This document shows positions 50,899-64,000 of a stretch of DNA of 64,000 nucleotides, in pieces; the first letter of the stretch is position 1, and each line of letters opens with the position of its first letter. The translations under genes were made by a program, and so were the position numbers. This DNA is from Xestospongia bergquistia (lineage: Eukaryota > Porifera > Demospongiae > Haplosclerida > Petrosiidae): assembly GCA_963965975.1 (NCBI GenBank), contig OZ014412.1, positions 8,742,708-8,806,707 on the forward strand, in the 5' to 3' direction. The notes under the pieces are model-generated. The model was not told where the DNA came from. It saw nothing but the letters and a program-made list of their open reading frames with translations, and did no database searches.

Positions 50899-51362
50899 CA
50901 TGCACTGAGCTATTAACATGGAAACTTTACAAGTTATGCACGTGTGTGTCTACAAGTTTATATTATAATAACTCTAATATTATACAAGACATAATTATTT
51001 AGTCCCTGCATTGAATTGATGAGACATTATATTCTCAATAAATGCACATTGTACTCAAATGTATATTTAACCAATTTTTATGCATATGTCTTTCTATGCA
51101 TTGTCTAGTTTTGGTTAATATGTATATAATATTATATTTATACAGTTTGGTACAATTATGTGTATGTATTTATACATATTTTTGCCGAAAATTATATTTA
51201 TTGTATTATAAATTTAATTAGAATTATGATGCAACATTAGATCTTTATCGATTGTTAGGCTTAGAGAAAGGAATTTTTATGCCGCAGGCAAGATAATTAT
51301 GAATAATTATATTCATTAATTATTTGGGGGTGTGGCAGGAGTTCTGCTATATTATAACCATT
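50899..51362. other. 3' flank of the SRCR receptor and 5' flank of the LEM/lyase gene
   Basis: Contains AATAAA (about 51038), a candidate polyadenylation signal 140 bp after the receptor stop. The rest is AT-rich with nothing recognised. Confidence 0.5.
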
Positions 51363-54300
51363 ATGCCTCCTAAAAAGAGAACTAGGAAAGAAAGCGGCTT
51401 AGAGTATGAATGTAATACATTAACTGACGAAGATCTCAGGAAAGCTTTACTAGATGTTGGAGAAAACCCAGGACCTATTGATTCTTCCAACAGGTACTAC
51501 TGGCTGGGTGGGTAAAGGCATCACGGAAGTCTGTTAACTGCATATGCGTTGTTGTTTGTGTATAGAAGTTATTGGACTTTACTGCTTTATTTCATTGTCA
51601 TTTGTTGCTTTAGGGATATCTATGTTCGTCAGTTAGTTCGCAAGAAAGCAAAGTCTGATACTACGGATGGAGCAGGAAGAAGTCCATTAACGCCACCATT
51701 GTCATCTGGTACAAGTACTGGAGAAACCCAGTTTTCTACTCCGAGAGCTGAACCTTCAAAGGGAAAACGTAAAGAATGGATGGATGAATGTAGATAGACA
51801 GATTAGATTAGTGGATAAATGAAATAGTCTTTTCTTATGATAGGGAAAACGTAAAGAATGGATGGACGAATGTAGATGGACAGATTAGATTAGTGGATAA
51901 ATGAAATAGTCTTTTCTTATGATAGGGTCCACTCAATTAACTAGAGCCCCTCTTACTGCTAGCAGAAAATTGCCAGAAAAAACTAAACTAACTGTTTCTC
52001 CAACATTAACTGCAAAACCTAAGGTGATGACAACAGCAAGATCATTATATTTACCGTCGTCCTTCTTTGGTCCTTCCCTAGGTAACCCAGACATTTGATG
52101 TTAATGGACTTGTAGCAGCTGCTTTTACTCCATTCAATGACGATGGGTAAGTTGTCTCCATTTATAAAGTTATATGATTTACTTAAATTTGAAGGGAACT
52201 TAATCTATCACGTATACGTCCTTATGCTGAGTTTCTTCTTAAACAAGGAGTCAAAGCTGTCTTTAGTAAGTTTTACACGTATCATACTATACATGTATTG
52301 TAGTATTGTGTTATACATGTACATGTTCTGTATATCGTCAGAAGTGCATGAAGTATGATCAACCTTGGCTTAAAAATAGTGTGCTTTTATCTTATCCTTT
52401 GATTCATTACTTGAAGACCTATATAATTTCTGATTTCTTGTTTATTTTGTGATCATGTAAGCGAAAATAATGATGCCACAAAACTTAGAGCCACTTTTTA
52501 CACCTTCCATATTTGGTCAAAGTAGTGAAGATTTTAGTTGAAAACACGGCGCATGTAGGTAATGTAACTGACTGTTATTTTCATGCAGTTAGATTTTACT
52601 GAATTAAAGTGAATTAATATCATGCAACATTTTCCCTATAATGTATTAATGGCATTGTATCTGTGCCAGTAGTGTTGTGTATTATATTATGCATTAAGAA
52701 AATTTGTTAATCAGCTTGTGTTATGAAATGCGTAAAAATGTCCTTAGTATAAAATGATTGTTCTCATTTCTTATAGTATGTGGTACTACTGGTGAAAGTG
52801 TTAGTTTGACTGTTTCAGAGAGGAAATTGGTAGTTGAAGAATGGATGAGAGTAGCTGGAGGAAGGTATCATTTTAATGGATGGATGGATGGATAGGTAGA
52901 TGGATGGATGAATGAATGGATAGGTAGATGGATGGATGAATGAATGGATGGATGGATGGGTAGGTGGATGGATGGATAGATGGATAGATAGATGGATGGA
53001 TGGATGGATAGGTAGATGGATGGATGAATGAATGGATGGATGATATATGATATCCATCTCATCAATACTTGTTAATAGAAAATTAAGTATCTCATTATAA
53101 TATTAATATAGTTATTATATAGTTATATTATTTTAAGCACTTGAACAAGGTTAGTTTAAATTTACTTTTAGATCTAGTAAAACTCAAAAGTTATATTATA
53201 ATTTTAGTTTAAAACAATATTATTAGAAACAAGTAATACAAAAAACCCTAACTATTTATGTTACATTTGTTATATTGCCCGGTATATAAAGCATGCACAG
53301 TGTTATATGTTTGTATTGAGGTGGGTGTGTCTACCCTTATCATTTTATTCTATTGTTGTACATAACTATTGAAACCGACAAATAAATTTAACCCCTTACT
53401 TTAACCATCTGTGAGTTTACTGCTAGTACTATGTTGATTTAGCATAACTGATAGTGCTTTCATTTTTTATCATGCTTCCAAGTACTTCATATTTAATTTG
53501 TAGTTGCATCAACAGCCTACACTTAGCATTTATTAATCTCTATTTATTTTAGCCTTAGCAACATATATACAAATTAATAGGTTTTAATGATTTTAATAGT
53601 ATTGTTTATTTTCTCTTGCTTCAGGATGACAGTTATTGTTCATGTTGGAACAATGAGCCTCAAGAGCACCTGTGATTTGGTACATACAGTAATTGATTAC
53701 TCCCTATAATTATTACTAATAATTATAATAATACAAAGTGTTATCATTTTGATGATCCTTTATTTGGTACATACAGTAATTGATTAGTTCCTATATTACT
53801 AATAATTATAATAATACAATGTGTTATCACTTTGATGATCCTTTATTTGGTACTATAGGCTAGTCATGCTGAAGAATGTGGAGCTGCAGCTATTGGACTG
53901 ATTCCTCCTTGTTACTTCAAACCACCCACTATAGGTAAATATTCCAAAACAATATTGTACCAAAGTTAAAAGTCAAAAGAAACTATGGGATAAAATGGGA
54001 GTTAATTTATCAATCATTAAATCTTGTTAATAAGTCTATTTTGATCTATTCTCTAGACTCTTTGGTCCTTTATCTTCAAAAAGTTGGAGAATCAGCTCCT
54101 AATACTCCTATGTATTATTATCATATACCTGTTATGACAGGAGTGACACTTTCTATGGAGGACCTGTTGGCACGTGCTTCATCAGAACTCCCCACGTTGA
54201 GAGGACTAAAGTACACTGATGAAGATTTGATGCAGTTCAGTCGTTGTGTTGCGTATCAAGGTGGTAAATATCCAGTGATGTACGGCAGAGATGAGGTAAG

Positions 54301-55723
54301 ATTTAGATTTACTATTTGTACTGATTTTTGTGATTTTAATGACCACTGTAGTAATTCTTGAAGTTTATAATTTATTTGCTAAATTTGAGTGGTTTAAAGT
54401 CACTAAAATTAATAAATGGTTTAAAGTAGTTATAAAAGCCACACCTCTACAAATCTGTGAGGAAAATTTTTTTTTGCTTAAATAATTTTGACTGTAGTAG
54501 TAGTGGACCCAAATTAATCCACTTTCTTACAAAAATTAACAGGGTAGAAGCTACATTAATTGCTATAAATGTATTTTGTCTGCAGCAAGTTCTATCCTCT
54601 CTTGTTATGGGTGGTTACTGTGCCGTAGGAAGTACCTATAATTATTCCGGCCAACTCAACAACCGATTGTTTCAAGCTTATGAAAAAGGGGATATGACAA
54701 CAGCTTTAAGAGAACAGGTACATTGCTAATATGGTTTGCTTCTTCTCTTTTGTCCATTTAAATGACATAATGAGGTTTCTAAGTGCCTTCACCTCATTAA
54801 ATAGCTAATACATAATTACTTTCTAGAGCATTCACTTGTTAATTAGTACATATTGTGTATATATTGTCCTATTTTGTTAATAATTAAGTAGTACTGAATT
54901 TTTATACATAAACCGAGTTAGGTATTATTTTTGACTTGAGAACAAGACTATCTTATTAAGTTACATTCAGAATGTATATATAAATCTGTTGATTGTGGCT
55001 TTATTTTATAGAGGAGATCTCAAGATGCCATCCAACTGTTAAAAAAATATGGCAAGTCAGGTAAGAATAGTAATTATTTAATTATTAATTTATGCTCTAC
55101 TATTGACTTAGGTAAACTGATTTTAGCTAAATATAATTGATTCAGTTAAATATAGATCAATTACACAATATAATTTTATTTCATTCGTTACATGCAGGAG
55201 CCTATAGCCTCGCAAAGCTTCCAAATATGGTTGTGAACAGACTGTCTAATGCTGCATTGGCTTTTGAATGGCAGTTACATATTTATTTCTCCTTTGTGAG
55301 GTTATGGGGGCTCCTGGTTAATGAAAGTATAGATTGAATTGGATGTGGTTCAAAATATCATTGACATACAATCTAGCCACACAAGACTAGTTAAAAGTAC
55401 TAAAATTTGAATATTCCAAAGTAGCTAAATTTAATTGATTCAGTTAAATGTAGGTTTAAGTTAGAACAGTTTTGTCAATATAATAGAACAGACAGACTGT
55501 AGTGGTTATAGTGCCTAAAGTTATCTAAACGTAATTTGAGTTATCATATTATTATTGTTATAATTCTCTTCTAGTTGGTGGTGTAGCAGTGGGCAAAACT
55601 ATCATGAAGATACGAGGGTTTGATGTTGGTCCTCCTCGACTACCTCTGTTGCCACTTTCTGTTGAGGACTACACCTCTCTTGTCAGTGATCTTAAAGCCA
55701 TTGGTTTCTTTGATTGGGCCTGA
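51363..55723 (+). CDS. NPL: LEM domain fused to N-acetylneuraminate lyase
   Basis: Twelve exons join in frame to 435 aa: 51363-51493, 51614-51768, 51926-52023, 52082-52146, 52195-52265, 52777-52864, 53625-53679, 53859-53934, 54057-54295, 54586-54717, 55012-55060, 55575-55723. Residues about 20-65 are a LEM domain ([20 protein letters not shown], then [12 protein letters not shown]), as in emerin/LAP2-type nuclear-envelope proteins. A Ser/Thr/Pro-rich linker follows. The rest is the aldolase that splits sialic acid into N-acetylmannosamine and pyruvate: [27 protein letters not shown] (catalytic Tyr), GLKYTDEDL (Schiff-base Lys), [16 protein letters not shown]-like [12 protein letters not shown]. 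The lyase exon at 52082 has no ATG before the enzyme fold, so its start must come from upstream, and exon phases fit the LEM exons. Alternative: two overlapping products from one locus. Confidence 0.8.
51761..51925. repeat. 82-bp tandem duplication spanning a splice donor and acceptor
   Basis: GGGAAAACGTAAAGAATGG starts at 51761 and again at 51843. The two units differ at about two positions, and each carries the exon end GGAAAAC, a GTAAAG donor and a TATGATAG acceptor. A 7-nt microexon (51844-51850) is thus possible. Skipping it keeps the LEM-lyase frame; including it shifts the frame to a nearby stop. Confidence 0.85.
52873..53045. repeat. (GATG)n-rich minisatellite
   Basis: Units of GGATGGATGGATAGGTAGAT in intron 6 of the LEM/lyase gene. 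The Ile/His/Pro/Ser frames on the minus strand are artefacts. Confidence 0.9.
53679..53850. repeat. Direct repeat of about 85 bp in the lyase intron
   Basis: TTTGGTACATACAGTAATTG and the sequence after it (ATAATTATAATAATACAA.GTGTTATCA..TTGATGATCC) occur twice in tandem between exons 7 and 8. Confidence 0.85.
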
Positions 55724-56470
55724 TCTAATAATTTTTGATAGATATTCAACTATAATTATAGTATATTGTTTAAAAATAATGACACAGTGACTCTCAATAC
55801 ATGTTGTTTAGTTTTGTATGAGTCTTAAAAGTATTATATTGAGTCTAAGTACAATAGTAGTTATTATAATGTAATGTTATATTTTAATTAGTATTAGCAT
55901 TATACATTTAGTCTTTATTATATTTTTTGCCAATTGTCATTTTGTATATAACATGCTTAATTAGCTAATGTGATAAGTTTAATTAACATTTTTGGCACTT
56001 TGCCATAGTGATCTTACCAAATTAAGTACACACATGCACACATAACATTGCACATCATTTTTTACATGTTTCATTTAATCTAGCAATATTTTGAGATACT
56101 TTGTATTTTGTGGAAAAGATAACACTTAAACTCCTTTATTATAGTAAATTACAAATCATTGTAAATAAATGCACTAGAGTAGTAATATTTTGAGTAAGTG
56201 AAAGTATTTTATATTAAGAAATCAAACAATAGATAGCATTTAATACTTAATTTATAACTAGTTAATTTGAAGTCTCTTCTTGTGAGCTCCAAGAATCAAA
56301 AGACCAGAGAGTCATTCAGGCCACCCACAAGCAACAGTCCACAAAGTGATAAACTTTTGATTTTAAATTGTGCTGCACTATAAATCTGGATTATGTGATT
56401 TTGTTTTTAGGACACTTTGTCTACAGAAAACAACATGTGGATTACTGACACAACAGTCAATAGCTATGAC
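55724..56470. other. Convergent intergenic region
   Basis: 3' flanks of the LEM/lyase gene (plus) and the coiled-coil gene (minus). AT-rich; nothing else recognised. Confidence 0.5.
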
Positions 56471-59012
56471 TTACAATATGGCGTTGACTTTTTGGAGCTC
56501 TTCCATTTTCTTTTCGGCTTTTGTGATCCATTCATGATAACGTTCGCCCCATTGTTTACGAATCTATAAGAAAGTGTACTTACTCAAAAAATGACAATGT
56601 ACAAATTAATAACCAGTAATAGTATTCTAAGACCTTGTTTGTTCCCTCACCTCAGCATGTAGTCTATCTTCTCTCTCTGCCCATTGTGCTTCTTTAACAC
56701 TAAGATCTTCCAATAGTGTTTCACATTTTCCTTGTAATATTAAATTGCTCTCACGAAGTTCTTTGTTAACTTCAATTAAGTCTGATATGTTTGATGATAA
56801 CTCTTTGTTCTCTGATTGTAATCGCTTAAGTTCCTTTAACAATTCATCTTTATCTTCAGTAGCTGTGCACTGAATGGCGGCAAACAGATTATATTATGAT
56901 TAGAGGAATGAAGATTTTATATAGTAACTAGTTGTATATCACAAGACTATTTCTAGCTAATTGCAAAGGAAGGAACAATATTAGATTGTGTGTAGACTCA
57001 GGAACATTCTTATGGGTAAGCATAGGAACATAAATACACCAAATATCCCTTGTTTGTTATAGAGAACTCTCAAGGATGACCAACAATATTACTACTGATG
57101 AAAGTGAACTAAGCTCTAGACTTTTTAATATGATACTGAAAGTAATGATATCTTTATTGACTCCTTTCAAGGATGACCAACAATATTACTACTGATGAGA
57201 ATGAACTAAGCTCTAGACTTTTTAATATGATACTGAAAGTAATGATATCTTTATTGATTCCTTTCAAGGATGACCAACAATATTACTACTGATGAAAGTG
57301 AACTAAGCTCTAGACTTTTTAATATGATACTGAAAGTAATGATATCTTTATTGACTCCTTTCAAGGATGACCAACAATATTACTACTGATGAAAGTGAAC
57401 TAAGCTCTAGACTTTTTAATATGATACTGAAAGTAATGATATCTTTATTGACTCCTTCCAAGGATGACCAGTAATTTATATAGCCAATGGATTTCACTAT
57501 TGTTTGCATATATTATGAAGTCCTCAATTAAAACAATGGGAGTTGAAATATCAATTTACTCACTTGTACATGTACATTAATTTCTCTTGAACATTTTAAT
57601 TCTTGTTTTAGTCTCTCTTCGTTTTCATTAAATGATCTCTTAAGTTGATTCAATGTTTTATCATGATCTTGTTCAAGCTCTGTCAGTCTGGACTCGAACT
57701 CGTTTTCTTTACTCAATAACTCAGTTGTCAATTTTTCAATCTCCTGTGTCTTGTTTTCTAGTAATTTCTCACGTTGAATGAGCTGTTCATGCAGCTGTTT
57801 TTCCCTTACAGAGGATGATACTACATGTACAGAGTTGCTCTGTTATATTATGTATTAATGTGTTCCTGGTTAAAGTATTGTAATTTACAAATTGACATTT
57901 TCTATTCATTTTTGTTTAGATAAATTTAATATTATAAGTACATGCTATATGTGCTGTTTATTTGTCTTTAATGATGTCATAATGCGTTTTGCTGATTTTG
58001 CTGCTTAAACAGGAAGAAGATGGCTGACTTATGATTGAGCAAGGTTTGACTTTGTTTTATTTCATAAGAAAGTTCCATTTCAAGAAAAGGAGTAAGGTTT
58101 ACATGGTATCATATTATTATTTAACGAATAACCAAGTTTCAAAAATTTCAAAATACGCATTTCAGTTATCCTTTAAAGCGAAAGCTATTTCTTACAGTAT
58201 AATGACACAATGATATATTATTGTTAGTAATGATTTTGTAGCAATTCATTTGTGTGTGTGTGTGTGTGTGTGTGTATTGATTTGAACTAACTACTTTGAA
58301 CAATGCTAATACATTACATTGTATTTGTTCATTTGTTGTATTAATCTTTTGGTCTATCCATAAATGCTAGAGTGGAATATTTATGGTCCATTTGTCCATC
58401 CATTTATCTATCAATCTATCGATATATTTATTTATCCATCCATCCATTTATCTATCATTCCATTTTGTGTACATCCATTTCAATCTGTCCACACATGTAC
58501 AAACCACTCCTTCTCTAAATGAAAGGGGTCTTACCTTCTAGTTCCCTATCAATGTTAGTTACTGATCTTCTTAATTCAGCACTGCCTCTTGTAGGTAAGG
58601 AATGATGTCGTCCAAGATTAGGAGATTGAATATGAATCTCTTCTCTTTCTCTCTTAATAATTGTTGTATTTTTAGCTTTTCTGAGGCTATCAAGACGTTG
58701 TTTTAAAGTGTCCACTTCCAATTCTAACTACAATAATAATTGTACGTAATAATATCAACTCATATATCTATCTATTGATTTATCCATCCATCCATCCTCT
58801 ATAAATATAATTTCGCAACGCCCAACGTTTCTGGGGGAGAGAAACAAAAATGTCGGGCGACGCGAGATTAATAAGCGTACTGATCTGATCTTTGATTTCA
58901 TGGCTACACCTTCTTGTTTTGCTTTCTCTAATTCTCCTATCTGTTGTGCTATAGGGAGTACTAACGAAGTCTGACTTCTCTTTGCAGAGCTTTTGACTCT
59001 TCTAACAGACAT
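56471..59012 (-). CDS. Coiled-coil protein of unknown function
   Basis: Five exons join in frame to 297 aa: 58881-59012, 58535-58727, 57564-57820, 56651-56869, 56471-56563. After a basic, Ser-rich start (MSVRRVKSSAKRSQTSL) almost the whole chain is heptad-like coiled coil (LELEVDTLKQRLDSLRK; REKQLHEQLIQREKLLENKT; LLKELKRLQSENKELSSNI). A Ser/Arg-rich break (GRHHSLPTRGSAELRRS) could hold phosphorylation sites. The end is QWGERYHEWITKAEKKMEEL. I do not recognise the family; scaffold or centrosomal/trafficking proteins look like this, but that is only composition. The exon-1 donor (TCA|GTACGC) is weak and was chosen because it keeps the frame; a different first donor is possible. The start is 96 bp from the divergent MRPL41 gene. 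Confidence 0.7.
57069..57470. repeat. Four tandem copies of a 97-bp intronic unit
   Basis: CAAGGATGACCAACAATATT recurs at about 57071, 57168, 57265 and 57362, with the start of a fifth unit at 57459, inside the intron 56870-57563 of the coiled-coil gene. Copies differ at only one to three positions, indicating recent expansion. Confidence 0.9.
58245..58276. repeat. (GT)n microsatellite
   Basis: GT run in an intron of the coiled-coil gene, followed at 58380-58470 by degenerate CATC/TATC repeats. Confidence 0.88.
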
Positions 59013-59108
59013 GATTATTTGAGCTCCACCCAACAACACTTAGTCCTCCTACGCAACTGATTACGACCACGTGTTAGGGTATTTAAATTTAACCCCTACG
59101 CTTTGATC
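59013..59108. promoter_or_regulatory. Divergent promoter region coiled-coil gene / MRPL41
   Basis: 96 bp between the two opposite start codons. It contains CG dinucleotides (CTACGCAACTGATTACGACC) and no TATA box, compatible with a compact bidirectional promoter. Confidence 0.5.
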
Positions 59109-59679
59109 ATGCAATTGGGTCTCTATCGAAGTCTTGTATTGGGTGCTCGTCGTGGAGTCATGACTTCAAAACGCGGCAATAAAAACTTTTATAAAGGTAT
59201 GCATACATTAGTAAGTGGCATTGTGAACTGTGTTCTATCATTATTACAGGGAGAGGATGTAAACCAACTGGATTACCTACTAATAAAGGTACATATTTTA
59301 TATGTACACCTTTGTCCTATTTTGTGTGCTTGTAGTGTTCTATTAGTTTATATGAGTGCTATGTCAAGTTAACATTAATACTTAGAATTACATCATGTTA
59401 TAATAGTTTACTAATTATTATTATTATTATTACAGGAGGTTATATTATTATGAAGAACAGAATTCCTGAGATCATTGTACCTAATTTAGAAGGATTTAAT
59501 GTGAGACACCAAAAATTGACTTCAATATTTTACTATTCCATACTTAATATTTTGTTTTTTTTCTTTAGTTAAAACCTTATGTTTCATATCGTACACCTTA
59601 TGTTATTGGAAAACCAATTATAGCTGATGATATACTTGCTTTATACGATCAACCATCCATTTCTACTGATACAACATAA
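59109..59679 (+). CDS. MRPL41: Mitochondrial large ribosomal subunit protein L41
   Basis: Structural protein of the mitochondrial 39S subunit. Four exons: 59109-59196, 59250-59288, 59436-59500, 59569-59679; 100 aa. Seen: an arginine-containing N-terminal presequence-like start (MQLGLYRSLVLGARRG); the family core TSKRGNKNFYKGRGCKPTG (human TSKRGPRSFRGRKGRGAKG); then IPEIIVPNLEGFNLKPYVSY, which matches human [20 protein letters not shown]. The C-terminus is shorter than in human (100 against 137 residues), ending shortly after the LKPYVSY block; short C-termini fit the more basal members, but I cannot confirm this here. An in-frame TTG at 59103 is not needed, since ATG at 59109 gives a good start. 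Confidence 0.92.
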
Positions 59680-60029
59680 CCTTAAAATTAAAAGTTAGCA
59701 TAATTCATAATTATGTTGTATATACACTCCTTCATATGGAAATACAGATCCTATAAACTTGTCAGTATAGTTATTACACAATCAGCACTGTTACTTGATC
59801 AAATTTTGATATCAATTTTATTTTTGATCGATCATCATAACTATTTTTACAACTATTACTTATATATTACAATGTATAAAGTCGAACAAAAATAATTTTC
59901 ATGTACATTGTACATGTACTTACAATTATCATTGTAAATATTTTATAATAATAAACTACTATTATTTTAAAAGAACATTTCAAAAGATATGCAGGAAAGA
60001 GAAAAAAAGGAGATAATAATATAGTGATA
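59680..60029. other. Convergent intergenic region MRPL41 / SIK kinase
   Basis: 350 bp, AT-rich, with ACATGTACATTGTACATGTA palindromic sequence at about 59900. No gene seen. Confidence 0.5.

Positions 60030-64000
<3,971 letters not shown>

Noticed and set aside
51363..52098. A stand-alone LEM gene ending at TGA 52096-52098
   Set aside because: Possible if the 57-bp intron 52024-52081 is retained, but this leaves the lyase with no start codon. The GTGATG donor and the pyrimidine-rich TTCCCTAG acceptor with matching phase favour splicing. Kept as an alternative only.
52815..53065. Ile/His/Pro/Ser-repeat minus-strand frames
   Set aside because: Product of the GATG minisatellite in a lyase intron.

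Overview
The window is animal nuclear DNA. It is AT-rich, its genes are split into many short exons with GT-AG introns, and its extracellular proteins are metazoan mosaics (SRCR, IPT/TIG, AMOP, von Willebrand D, EGF, IgGFc-binding N-terminal domain). The very long SRCR receptor and the AMOP-vWD-EGF membrane proteins suggest a sponge, probably a demosponge. That is inferred from domain content and was not tested against any database.

Left third (1-25,309, minus strand): a locus built by duplication. A cut-off IgGFc/IPT gene (1-1,843) is followed by a decayed cystathionine beta-synthase (CBS) copy (2,492-5,960), a truncated AMOP/vWD fragment (8,205-10,880), one complete 16-exon membrane protein (11,103-17,783), another gutted relic of the same family (18,105-19,888), and the intact CBS gene (20,270-25,309). 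The order [IgGFc-family gene]-[CBS] occurs twice, so a block containing both was duplicated. A small inverted-repeat transposon sits next to the TATA box of the first gene and is absent from the two paralogous promoters.

Middle (25,460-30,020, plus strand): two ER/ubiquitin-like pathway genes. Selenoprotein S starts 150 bp from CBS in a head-to-head arrangement; it has a TGA selenocysteine codon as its penultimate codon and a recognisable SECIS hairpin in the 3' UTR. UFC1 is the UFM1-conjugating enzyme.

Giant receptor (32,250-50,898, plus strand): signal peptide, about 26 SRCR domains arranged as 13 alternating pairs, IPT, AMOP, vWD, two EGF domains, a Ser/Thr repeat stalk, one membrane helix and a short tail. 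Its IPT-AMOP-vWD-EGF-TM part matches the part after the IgGFc domain in the minus-strand family, so the two sides share a membrane-proximal module and differ in the outer ligand-facing part. This is the best candidate for a little-described system: a compact cluster of paralogous cell-surface or adhesion receptors with exchangeable N-termini.

Right end (51,363-64,000): a LEM-domain N-terminus spliced in frame to N-acetylneuraminate lyase (an unexpected fusion); a coiled-coil gene (minus strand) head-to-head with mitochondrial ribosomal protein L41 (plus strand); and most of a salt-inducible kinase (SIK family, minus strand), whose N-lobe lies beyond the right edge. Exon boundaries were read by eye from splice signals and reading-frame continuity.
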